Shown piece after piece: positions 32,843-39,507 of a stretch of 39,507 bases of DNA. The DNA comes from Planctomycetota bacterium (GTDB lineage Bacteria; Planctomycetota; Planctomycetia; Pirellulales; UBA1268): assembly GCA_016872555.1 (NCBI GenBank), contig VGZO01000041.1, forward strand, positions 1 through 39,507. The letters are read 5' to 3'. The notes below the pieces were generated by a model. It worked only from the letters and a program-made list of their open reading frames with translations. It did not search any database and was not told the origin of the DNA. The first letter of the stretch is position 1. Each line of letters starts with the position of its first letter. Both the position numbers and the translations under genes were made by a program.

Positions 32843-33922
32843 ATGATCGTCCTCTTCCCCACCTACGCCCGCCAGGCCGCCGGCGGCCGCAAATGGCGGA
32901 TCACGGTCGCGGGCATGGCCATCCGGCCACTGCCGCGCACCAGCCGGCGGCGGGCGATGGCGGTGGCCGTGCTCAAGCGGGTGATGGGGCTCGACGACGA
33001 GCAGTGCGCCGCGCCGGTGTTCCAGCAACGCAGCGCCTCGTTCCTGTTCCAGCGGCTCGTCGGCCGCCACGTCCGTTGCGGCGTGGGGGGGCTGCAGTTC
33101 ACCGCGGGTCAGACCGACCGAATCGGCCACTTCGCCACCACGATCGACATCGATGCCGACCGGATCACCGGGCTCGGCGACCGGACGCCGGGAACGTGGC
33201 TCCCGACCTCGGCGTGGCTCGACGACGATGACGACGCCGAGCCGGAGGCCGGGGACGCGGCCGGCGCGGGGATCGCCAGCGGCATCGTGCACCTGGTGCC
33301 CGAGCGCGGCGCGTCGGTAATTTCCGACATCGACGACACCGTCAAGCTCTCCAACGTCGCCAACCGGCGCGAACTGCTCGCCAACACGTTCCTCCGCGAG
33401 TTCGTCGCCGTCCCGGGGATCGGTCCGATCTACCGGCAGTGGGAGGAGGAGGGCGTGGCGTTCCACTACGTCTCGTCGAGCCCGTGGCAACTCGCCGACA
33501 GCCTGTCGGGATTCTTCCGCGACGTCGGCCTGCCATCCGGATCGCTCCATCTCAAACTGTTCCGCCTCAAGGACTCGACGCCCCTGGGATGGCTGCCGTC
33601 ACGGAAGCGCTCCAAGCGCCGGGCGATCGAGCGGATCCTCGCCGATTTTCCCGCACGGAGATTCCTCCTCGTCGGTGATTCGGGGGAACGCGATCCCGAG
33701 GTCTACGCCCAGGTCGCCCGCCGCCATCCCGGCCGCATCGCCGGGGTGATGATCCGGCGCGTCGAGGGGCCGCGGCCCGCCACCGAGAAACGCTTCGCCC
33801 GGCTCGAGCGCCGCCTGCCGGCGGGGCTGGTGCGGGTGTTCACCGATGCCGAAGAGCTCGCCACCCCGCCCGCCCATCGAGCCCCGGCGGCACCTGTCGT
33901 CCCCGGAGCCGGGCCGTGGTGA
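32843..33922 (+). CDS. APP1-type phosphatidate phosphatase domain protein (DUF2183)
   Basis: A 359-residue protein. The C-terminal half matches the catalytic domain of yeast APP1 (PF09949): VISDIDDTVKLSNV has the HAD-like DxDxT nucleophile motif (D162-T166), YVSSSPWQL and LKLFRLKD are family blocks, and LVGDSGERDPEVYAQVARRHP is the last motif with the Mg-binding Asp. The N-terminal 150 residues (LFPTYARQAAGGRKWRITVAG) are the usual bacterial companion region. The family removes phosphate from phosphatidate in yeast; bacterial substrates are not settled. No signal peptide. Confidence 0.9.
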   Translation: MIVLFPTYARQAAGGRKWRITVAGMAIRPLPRTSRRRAMAVAVLKRVMGLDDEQCAAPVFQQRSASFLFQRLVGRHVRCGVGGLQFTAGQTDRIGHFATTIDIDADRITGLGDRTPGTWLPTSAWLDDDDDAEPEAGDAAGAGIASGIVHLVPERGASVISDIDDTVKLSNVANRRELLANTFLREFVAVPGIGPIYRQWEEEGVAFHYVSSSPWQLADSLSGFFRDVGLPSGSLHLKLFRLKDSTPLGWLPSRKRSKRRAIERILADFPARRFLLVGDSGERDPEVYAQVARRHPGRIAGVMIRRVEGPRPATEKRFARLERRLPAGLVRVFTDAEELATPPAHRAPAAPVVPGAGPW

Positions 33923-33941
33923 ACGGGACGGCCGCGTCGGC

Positions 33942-34313
33942 TCACAGCGGGCTTTCGAAGGCGTCGGGGGAATGTTCGACGCGCGGCTCCCCGGCGGGGT
34001 CGAACAGCACCGTCACGACGTCGATCCGCACCGGGCAATCCTCGAGCCGGTGGCGACGGATGTAGGCCGTGGCCAACTCGGCGATCCGCCGCCGCTTGCG
34101 GCCGTCGATCGACTCGGCAGGATGGCCGTGGTCGAGGTCACTGCGCGCCCGGACCTCGACGAACACCACGGTTCGGCCGTCGAGCGCCACCAGATCGATG
34201 TCGCCGCGCAGGACACGCGCACGCCGTTCGACGATCCGATAGCCGAGGCCGGCGAGGTGCCGGGCAGCCTCGGCCTCGCCCGTCCGGCCCAGCGCGTCCC
34301 TGCCGTCGACCAT
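33942..34313 (-). CDS. yraN: UPF0102 (YraN) endonuclease-like protein
   Basis: A 123-residue protein with a PD-(D/E)xK nuclease fold: GRTGEAEAARHLAGLGYRIVERR, then RGDIDLVALDGRTVVFVEVRAR carrying the Asp and the ExR (usual ExK) catalytic positions, and KRRRIAELATAYI. ATG 34313 gives the usual family length; a GTG at 34373 would add 20 Pro/Gly-rich residues. yraN often follows rplS and rnhB in bacteria; here it is 82 bases after rplS. Confidence 0.92.
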   Translation of the reverse strand: MVDGRDALGRTGEAEAARHLAGLGYRIVERRARVLRGDIDLVALDGRTVVFVEVRARSDLDHGHPAESIDGRKRRRIAELATAYIRRHRLEDCPVRIDVVTVLFDPAGEPRVEHSPDAFESPL

Positions 34314-34394
34314 CGCACCCACCAACGCACCGGCCGGGGAACCCGGCCCCGGGCCGCCGGTCGGCCCGGCCACCGGAGGACCGATGACTTCCGT

Positions 34395-34787
34395 TCAGGC
34401 GTCGGAGGCCGAACCCTTCTTCGAGCCAGCCACTTGGTCGTCGCGCTTCTCACGGAGGCGCACCGCCTTGCCGACGCGATCACGGAGGTAGTAGAGCTTC
34501 GCCCGGCGCGAGACGCCGGAGCGCTTCACTTCGACACGGGCGATCTTCGGCGAGTGGAGGGGAAACTTCCGCTCCACCCCCTCCCCGGCGACGATCCGGC
34601 GGACGGTGAACGTCTCGCGGCTGCCGGACCCGGCGCGGGCGATGACGACGCCGTTGAAGATCTGGATCCGCTCCTTCTCCCCCTCGAGGATCCGGGTGTG
34701 GACGTCGACGGTGTCGCCGATCGAAAACTGGGGAACTTCGGTCTTCAGGCTCGCGGCCTCGACCTTGGCGAGAATCTGCTGGCTCAC
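34395..34787 (-). CDS. rplS: Large ribosomal subunit protein bL19
   Basis: A 130-residue bL19. Blocks FSIGDTVDVHTRILEGEKERIQIFNGVVIAR, GSRETFTVRRI, GVERKFPLHSPKI and AKLYYLRDRVGKAVRL are canonical; each spans the expected residues in order. The start is a GTG at 34787 with AAGGA 8 bases upstream. The C-terminal KRDDQVAGSKKGSASDA is a short extra tail. It is 26 bases after trmD, in the standard operon order. Confidence 0.97.
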   Translation of the reverse strand: MSQQILAKVEAASLKTEVPQFSIGDTVDVHTRILEGEKERIQIFNGVVIARAGSGSRETFTVRRIVAGEGVERKFPLHSPKIARVEVKRSGVSRRAKLYYLRDRVGKAVRLREKRDDQVAGSKKGSASDA

Positions 34788-34812
34788 GGCGGGATTCCTT
34801 GCGGGACGGGGG

Positions 34813-35502
34813 TCAACGGGTGTGCGGGGAGCATTCGGCCCGGCGCCGGGTCGCCTCGCGGGCCTGCTCGTGCCGCCAGGTGGCGATCCGGGCATGGTCG
34901 CCGCTGAGAAGGATCTCGGGCACGGGCAGGCCGCGGAACTCCCGCGGCCGCGTGTATTGGGGTCCCTCGACGAGGCGATCGGCGCCCGAGAAGGAATCCT
35001 GCCGGGCGCTCTCGGCATCGCCGATCACGCCGGGAACGAGCCGGGAGACGGCGTCGATGATCACCATCGCCGCGACCTCGCCGCCAGAGAGCACGTAGTC
35101 GCCGATCGAGATCTCCTCGGCGTCCAACGCCGGCGCGATCCGGGCGTCGAACCCCTCGTAGCGGCCGCAGACGAGGACGAGCCGCTCGCGCCGTGCGAGC
35201 GACTCGACGAGCTCCTGGTCGAGCCGCCGCCCGCCGGGGGAGAGAAGGATCACCTGGCCGGGCCGGGGATCGCACCGTTGCACCGCTTCGACACACTCGA
35301 CGACGGGGCCGGGCATGAGGAGCATTCCCGGCCCGCCGCCGAAGGGCCGATCGTCGACCTGACGGTGGATACCACTGGCATGGTCGCGGATGTCGGTGAC
35401 CGAGACCTCGATCAGGCCGGCCGCACGCGCCGCTCCGAGCAGGCTTCCGGAGAGGAAGCCCGGAAACAGTTCCGGGAACAGGGTGACGATGTCGAAGCGC
35501 AT
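34813..35502 (-). CDS. trmD: tRNA (guanine-37-N1)-methyltransferase
   Basis: A 229-residue SPOUT-class enzyme that methylates G37 of tRNAs reading CNN codons and so prevents +1 frameshifting. Signature blocks: [42 protein letters not shown] (knot and SAM site), [12 protein letters not shown] and [13 protein letters not shown]. Length is normal. It lies between rpsP and rplS; rimM, which normally precedes it, is missing. Confidence 0.97.
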   Translation of the reverse strand: MRFDIVTLFPELFPGFLSGSLLGAARAAGLIEVSVTDIRDHASGIHRQVDDRPFGGGPGMLLMPGPVVECVEAVQRCDPRPGQVILLSPGGRRLDQELVESLARRERLVLVCGRYEGFDARIAPALDAEEISIGDYVLSGGEVAAMVIIDAVSRLVPGVIGDAESARQDSFSGADRLVEGPQYTRPREFRGLPVPEILLSGDHARIATWRHEQAREATRRRAECSPHTR

Positions 35503-35547
35503 GGCAGGGCTCGGCCCGGATCAGCCTCCGGGCGACCGACGGACAGA

Positions 35548-35982
35548 CTAGCCGGCAGCGGGCTCGCCACCGGCCGCGTCGGCAGCGGGCGCGGCTTCGG
35601 CTGCGGCCGGTGCCGCGGGGGCCGCCGTCGTCGCCGGCTTGGCCTCGGGGGTGAACACGGGGGCACCGGCGTCGGGGATCACCTTGGGGAGCTTGAGCCG
35701 GGCGCGGGCCTGGTCCATTTCCTTGAGGTGCGTCCCCTTTGGGCCATACTTCTTGATCAGCACCCGCACCGCATCGCTGGGCTGGGCGCCGACGGAGAGC
35801 CAGTATTCGACCCGCGGGCCGTCGATCGTGCAGCGGGCATCGGTCTCGGGAATGCTCGGGTCGTAGGTGCCCAGCTCCTCGATCACGCGGCCGTCGCGCG
35901 GGCTGCGCCGATCGGTGGCGCAGATCCGGAAATACGACCTGTGCTTCCGCCCCATCCGTTTCATGCGAATCGCCACCGCCAC
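35548..35982 (-). CDS. rpsP: Small ribosomal subunit protein bS16 with Ala/Pro-rich tail
   Basis: A 144-residue bS16. The core (MAVAIRMKRMGRKHRSYFRI, DRRSPRDGRVIEELGTYDP, VEYWLSVGAQPSDAVRVLIKK) is canonical over about 85 residues. The last 45 or so residues are an Ala/Pro/Glu-rich extension (AAPAAPAAAEAAPAADAAGG), longer than in most bacteria. The start is a GTG at 35982 with GGAGG 7 bases upstream. It is the first gene of the rpsP-trmD-rplS-yraN operon. Confidence 0.97.
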   Translation of the reverse strand: MAVAIRMKRMGRKHRSYFRICATDRRSPRDGRVIEELGTYDPSIPETDARCTIDGPRVEYWLSVGAQPSDAVRVLIKKYGPKGTHLKEMDQARARLKLPKVIPDAGAPVFTPEAKPATTAAPAAPAAAEAAPAADAAGGEPAAG

Positions 35983-36215
35983 GTCCCGACCTCCGTCAAG
36001 GGTATTTCGACAGCAACCCCACAGAGTACCGGAAAAAACTGGAAACCCAAGCCCAACCCGGTTGGGGTCGCCGGAAAAGCCGTCCGCGGGTCTGGAAGGG
36101 GGGATAGGAAGGGTTAAAGGACATTCCCCGGCCGCTCATGTGTCGCCGCGCGGAGGGTATCGCTTCTCTGGAAGGCACTCAGTTCGCTGGGTGGCGATGG
36201 CGCCCCGGCGCCCTC

Positions 36216-37430
36216 TCAGGGCGTGCCGCCGGCGAGAAAGGCATGGTTGACCGCCACGGTCACGCGCGTGCCCCCGTCGGCGACGAACGTCACCTGACCG
36301 GGGGCGAATTCGGCGGTGACCACCTTGCCGAACCCCTCCGGCACGCGCGCGACGCCCTGGATGTAGCGGATCTCGGTCGGCGTGTCGGCGGAAAACACCA
36401 GCGCCGTCGGGATCCCGCGGCGCGTGAGGAGATTGGAGCCGGCCGAGGCGGCCAGGCCTTCGGCGAAGAACGCGGTCACGTCCTCGAGGCCGAGGCAGTT
36501 GTTGCGCCCCAGCCACGGGCTGCCGTGCCGGCCGCGGTTCTCGATCCACAACAGCGTCGAGCGCAGGACCTTCGGGTCCTTGAGGGCGTACCACAGCCAA
36601 CCCTCGTCGGTCCGTACGGCGCAGGTCCAGCCGATCCCCTCCGGCGTGTTGACGACCTGCACGAGGTCCGCGTATCCGCGCCGCGCCGGCAGCCTGGTCA
36701 GGTCGGCCGTGCCGGCACCACGCTCGAGGAGCGGCACGTGGGTCAGGTCGGTGAACGGGGCCGCGATCGCCAGCGACTGGTATTCCCCGTTGGCCGGATC
36801 GCTGAACCGCGTCGGATTGGTCGAGCCGAGCTCGATCGGGCCGGTCGACACGCGGAACACCCCTTCGGCATCGGGCATGGCGAGCGTGGCATGGTGGCCG
36901 CAGGGGGCCGGTCCGGCGAACCCGCTGACGACATGGCGCGAATAGACCGCATCGTGCCCGTCGACGAGCGACAGTTCCTTCACGATCCGACCGGGGCGCA
37001 CCTGCGGTTCGAACGCGAGGACGAGCGTGTGGCGACCGGGAGCGTGGCGCGTGTCGACGTGGGTCCACGGGGCGCCGGCGACCTCGCCGTGCGGCGGATG
37101 CTTCTCACCGTGAAATTCGGCACCGTTGCCACCGAACGGCAGGCAGAACCAGTCGCCGCGGAGGCTCGCGAGGACCGGTGCGGGGAGGTCGGCGCGGTTC
37201 TCGTTCTGCCACGGGCTGACGTGGTAGGGCTGCACCGGCCGGCCCGACGCCCGGAGAAACTCGACCGGCGCCATGTGGCCGCCGTGGCGCGTGACCGCGA
37301 GGCGGACGTCGCGGTTTTCGAGGATCCACGACGGCTGCGAGGCGATCGTCTCGAGCGGGGCCGGCGGCGCCGCCGTCAGCGACGAGGCCACAAGCGCCCA
37401 ACCCAGCGCGGCAAAAACCGTGTGGCGCAT
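36216..37430 (-). CDS. Secreted protein, possibly aldose-mutarotase-like fold
   Basis: A 404-residue protein with a signal peptide (MRHTVFAALGWALVASSLTA). The mature chain is beta-rich throughout, with ENRDVRLAVTRHGGHMAPVEF near the start and many Trp, His and Gly. This layout recalls the galactose-mutarotase-like sandwich (LVTRHGGHMAPVEF is like the opening of those proteins), but I cannot confirm the catalytic His/Glu set. The next gene upstream encodes a sugar-binding lipoprotein, 27 bases away, which supports a carbohydrate role. Confidence 0.75.
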   Translation of the reverse strand: MRHTVFAALGWALVASSLTAAPPAPLETIASQPSWILENRDVRLAVTRHGGHMAPVEFLRASGRPVQPYHVSPWQNENRADLPAPVLASLRGDWFCLPFGGNGAEFHGEKHPPHGEVAGAPWTHVDTRHAPGRHTLVLAFEPQVRPGRIVKELSLVDGHDAVYSRHVVSGFAGPAPCGHHATLAMPDAEGVFRVSTGPIELGSTNPTRFSDPANGEYQSLAIAAPFTDLTHVPLLERGAGTADLTRLPARRGYADLVQVVNTPEGIGWTCAVRTDEGWLWYALKDPKVLRSTLLWIENRGRHGSPWLGRNNCLGLEDVTAFFAEGLAASAGSNLLTRRGIPTALVFSADTPTEIRYIQGVARVPEGFGKVVTAEFAPGQVTFVADGGTRVTVAVNHAFLAGGTP

Positions 37431-37457
37431 CGCGGGATTCTCCGGGGGGGTGGGACG

Positions 37458-38546
37458 TCAGCGCAGGTCGGGGTCGTTCTCGGCGTCGGCTTTGCGATAC
37501 AGCCGGGTGGGGATCAGGGTCTCGGCCGGAAGCTCCTCGCCCTTCGAATGGCGGACGATCGCGGCCACGATCTCCTCCCCCATCCGCGCCGGGAATTGGA
37601 TCGGGTCGGCGTAGATCGACCCCGCGCGGATCGCCTCTTTCCCCTCCGGCTGGCCATCGAAGCCGACGACCACGACCTGCGCCGCCTTCCCCGCCTTCTC
37701 GAGGGCGCCGACGGCGCCAAGCGCCGAGGGATCGTTGATCGCGAAGATCCCGCGGAGGTCGGCGTGGGCCTGGAGGACGTCCTCGGCGGCCTTGTAGCCC
37801 ATGTCGCGCGCCCCGCCCGCCTCGAGCTCGGCGACGATCTCGATCGCCGCCGTCCCGGCGGGCAGGCCTTTGTTGTGGGCCTCGACCGCCTCGCGGAATC
37901 CCGCCACGCGCAGCAGGCAGCTCTCGGCCTGCTTGAAGTGGAGGATCGCCACCTTCCCGCCACTGCTGCCGAGGGCTTCGATCATCGCCGCCGCCGCTTC
38001 CCTGCCGCCGCCGAAGTTGTCGCTGGCGACCTGGGTGACGACCTTCGCGTCGCCGCCGCGGTAGGGGATGTCGACGGTGAACACGGGGATCCCGGCGGCG
38101 TTGGCCTCCGCGATCACCGGCCCGATCGCCTTGGAATCGCAGGGCGACAGCACGATCGCCGCCACGCGGCGGACGATGAAGTCCTTGACCTGGTTCCCCT
38201 GCTTGGCCACGTCCTTGTCGCCGGAAAGGATCTGGGCCTCGTAGCTCGACTTCCGCGCCGTCGCGGTGATCGCGTCGCCGATCACCTTGAAGAACGGGTT
38301 GTCGAGCGTGAGCAGCGAGACGCCGATCGTGCCGCGCGGCACCGGCGCGGCGCCCTGGCCGTCGTCGGCCGCCGGGCGCCGGGGGCGCTCGGGGCGCGGG
38401 GCGGCGGGACGCGAGCAGCCGGCGACGAGCGCCGCGAGGGCGAGCAGCGCCGCGACGCACCGGACCGTGGCCGACGTCGCGAACCGCCGTCGGCCTCCTC
38501 GATCGGCTGGCGGCTGGTTCTCCGGCCAGCAAGGAGCGTCTGTCAT
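37458..38546 (-). CDS. RbsB-like sugar ABC transporter substrate-binding lipoprotein
   Basis: A 362-residue lipoprotein (LVAGCSRP lipobox) of the Peripla_BP_4/ribose-binding group: TIGVSLLTLDNPFFKVIGDAI, IVRRVAAIVLSPCDSKAIGPVI, GIPVFTVDIP, SDNFGGGREAAAAMIEAL, GIFAINDPSALGAVGAL and VVVGFDGQPEGKEAIRAG match the family in order. ATG 38546 has GGGGGA 8 bases upstream. It would deliver a monosaccharide to an Rbs-type importer, but no permease or ATPase gene is within the window. Confidence 0.93.
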   Translation of the reverse strand: MTDAPCWPENQPPADRGGRRRFATSATVRCVAALLALAALVAGCSRPAAPRPERPRRPAADDGQGAAPVPRGTIGVSLLTLDNPFFKVIGDAITATARKSSYEAQILSGDKDVAKQGNQVKDFIVRRVAAIVLSPCDSKAIGPVIAEANAAGIPVFTVDIPYRGGDAKVVTQVASDNFGGGREAAAAMIEALGSSGGKVAILHFKQAESCLLRVAGFREAVEAHNKGLPAGTAAIEIVAELEAGGARDMGYKAAEDVLQAHADLRGIFAINDPSALGAVGALEKAGKAAQVVVVGFDGQPEGKEAIRAGSIYADPIQFPARMGEEIVAAIVRHSKGEELPAETLIPTRLYRKADAENDPDLR

Positions 38547-38763
38547 GGCGGAATCCCCCGGGGCACGAGACCGGCAGCGAACCTGCCGCACGGCGCGAGC
38601 ATTCTCGCCGCCCGAACGCTGCCGTGCCAGGGCGGGGCGATGGTGGGCTGGGCCAGAGCGCGACCTGGGGATGCGGCGAGACCCGTGTGCGCACCGGTGC
38701 CGCCGCGCTGGTCTTCACCCGCGGCGTGACCATCCCCTGACGGCGCCCGGGGGCCCGGGTGTC

Positions 38764-39363
38764 TCACCCGTCGGGGTCGGCCAGCAGCGTGGCGAGGCGG
38801 TCACGGAAGGGCTCGGGAAGCCACCCGAGCCACGATGCATCGACCATCCCCAGCGCGATCATGTCGCGCAGGTGGACACGGTCCTTGTCGCGAAACGAGT
38901 TCAACTTCATCCGCACCAGGGTTTCGAGCGGCACCGTGCGAAACCCCCCGGTGTTCACCGCAGGCTCGATATCCGGGTTGGGCTCGTGCTCGCCGGGTCG
39001 CACCCACTCGCCGCAGATCACCACGTGCACGGCGTCGCGTGCCGACCCTGCCGGGGTGTCCACGAACATCTGCACGCCGGCGGTTTCTCGATGGTGAAAT
39101 CCGGCTGCGAGCATGGCGGACCCGAGCGCCGGAAGATCTCTCGCGCGGACGAGAATGTCGACGTCACGGGTGTTTCGCACCGCCGCCTCGTCGACTTGGG
39201 CAACCCAGGCCCGCACGGCGTGGCCGCCCACGACCGCGTAGGGCACCCCGGCCTCCTCGAGGATCGTGACCGTGCGACGGAGTCTGTCGTTGACCCGTTC
39301 CACTGCCCGCTCCATCCGGGTCCAAAGGGCCTCGCCGGTGAGCGTGAAATCGATGCCCGCCAT
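38764..39363 (-). CDS. Nucleotidyltransferase-fold protein
   Basis: A 199-residue cytosolic protein. VPYAVVGGHAVRAW followed about 20 residues later by NTRDVDILVRA gives the GG...DxD pattern of the polymerase-beta-type nucleotidyltransferase superfamily (as in AbiEii-like and MNT-like proteins). The C-terminal helical part includes VRMKLNSFRDKDRVHLRDMIALG, like the DUF1814/AbiEii group. ATG 39363 has AGAGGA 9 bases upstream; ATG 39393 is weaker. No antitoxin-type partner is adjacent, so a toxin role is not supported. Confidence 0.8.
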   Translation of the reverse strand: MAGIDFTLTGEALWTRMERAVERVNDRLRRTVTILEEAGVPYAVVGGHAVRAWVAQVDEAAVRNTRDVDILVRARDLPALGSAMLAAGFHHRETAGVQMFVDTPAGSARDAVHVVICGEWVRPGEHEPNPDIEPAVNTGGFRTVPLETLVRMKLNSFRDKDRVHLRDMIALGMVDASWLGWLPEPFRDRLATLLADPDG

Positions 39364-39456
39364 GCCACTGGTCCTCTCGATCGGGTTCAACATAGCCCAC
39401 GCGCGGGGACCGTGTCACCGGACACCCTGACTGCAACGGTGTCCAGCGGCGGCTGT

Positions 39457-39507
39457 TTACCGGCGGCGCTTCGCGGCCTTCTTCGCGACCTTCTTGGCGA
39501 CCTTCTT
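39457..39507 (-). CDS. Lys-rich C-terminal tail, histone H1-like (partial)
   Basis: The last 16 codons of a gene running in from the right edge encode KKVAKKVAKKAAKRRR and a TAA stop. Such KKxA repeats are typical of bacterial histone H1-like or HU-extension DNA-binding tails. The main domain lies outside the window, so only the tail can be described. Confidence 0.6.
   Translation of the reverse strand, partial: KKVAKKVAKKAAKRRR

Noticed and set aside
32042-33550. A 502-residue minus-strand protein upstream-extending the Cys-rich lipoprotein
   Set aside because: Only the last 138 residues are protein-like, with a ribosome binding site and lipobox; the rest is antisense to the APP1-type gene and would run through the small basic gene.
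38764-39363. Toxin of an AbiE-type toxin-antitoxin pair
   Set aside because: The nucleotidyltransferase motifs are there, but no AbiEi-like antitoxin gene is adjacent on either side within the window.

Overview
The window is a very GC-rich bacterial chromosome segment that is almost certainly from a planctomycete (Pirellulales-like). The markers are a DUF1549/DUF1553 (PSCyt/PSD1) gene overlapping a DUF1501 gene, a DUF1559 prepilin-like protein with its small lipoprotein partner, a lipoprotein-type TolC, and many secreted or lipid-anchored proteins of unknown function. Core genes in the right half (tig-clpP-clpP, rpsP-trmD-rplS-yraN, gap, panB, tRNA-Gly) show that this is ordinary chromosome rather than a plasmid or prophage. 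I see no insertion sequence, integrase, phage gene or CRISPR array.

Layout. 1-118: tail of an unrecognised gene. 159-1788 (-): two tandem proteins, each with one membrane segment and a long charged helix, preceded by an operator-like palindrome. 1983-6274 (-): DUF1501 and PSD1 cytochrome-type genes with an ATGA overlap. 6426-7571 (-): secreted retropepsin-like protease. 7734-9142 (-): DUF1559 gene and lipoprotein with a GTGA overlap. 9283-14474: aldo/keto reductase (+), a hypothetical (-) and apbE (+) whose start codons overlap head to head, then a TolC-like efflux lipoprotein (+).

14485-23497 (-) is the most unusual part: nine genes in a row on one strand. In transcription order they are a LolD/MacB-type ATPase, an FtsX/MacB-type permease, a secreted CPFC-motif helical-repeat protein, two DUF3299 proteins (one with membrane helices, one a lipoprotein), a DUF4239 membrane protein, a UrtA-like amide/urea-type substrate-binding lipoprotein (apparently frameshifted at a G6 run), an AIM24-family protein, and a second CPFC-motif protein. 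I know of no description of this combination. It may be one envelope transport/sensing system or two adjacent ones.

23668-28811: gap (+) converges on a coiled-coil lipoprotein gene across a 19-bp tandem repeat, followed by the clpP2, clpP1, tig group (-). 29222-29294: tRNA-Gly(GCC) with a recognisable promoter. 29524-34373: a secreted hypothetical (-), panB (+), a second DUF4239 protein (+), a Cys-rich lipoprotein (-), a 29-residue Lys/Arg-rich protein (-), an APP1-type phosphatase (+) and yraN (-). 34395-35982 (-): rplS, trmD, rpsP without rimM. 36216-38546 (-): a secreted mutarotase-like protein and an RbsB-like sugar-binding lipoprotein. 38764-39363 (-): a nucleotidyltransferase-fold protein. 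39457-39507 (-): the Lys-rich tail of a histone H1-like protein running off the window.

Most starts were moved inward from the longest open frame to the codon that gives a ribosome binding site, a proper signal peptide, or a sensible junction with the neighbour. All function calls rest on motif recognition by eye.
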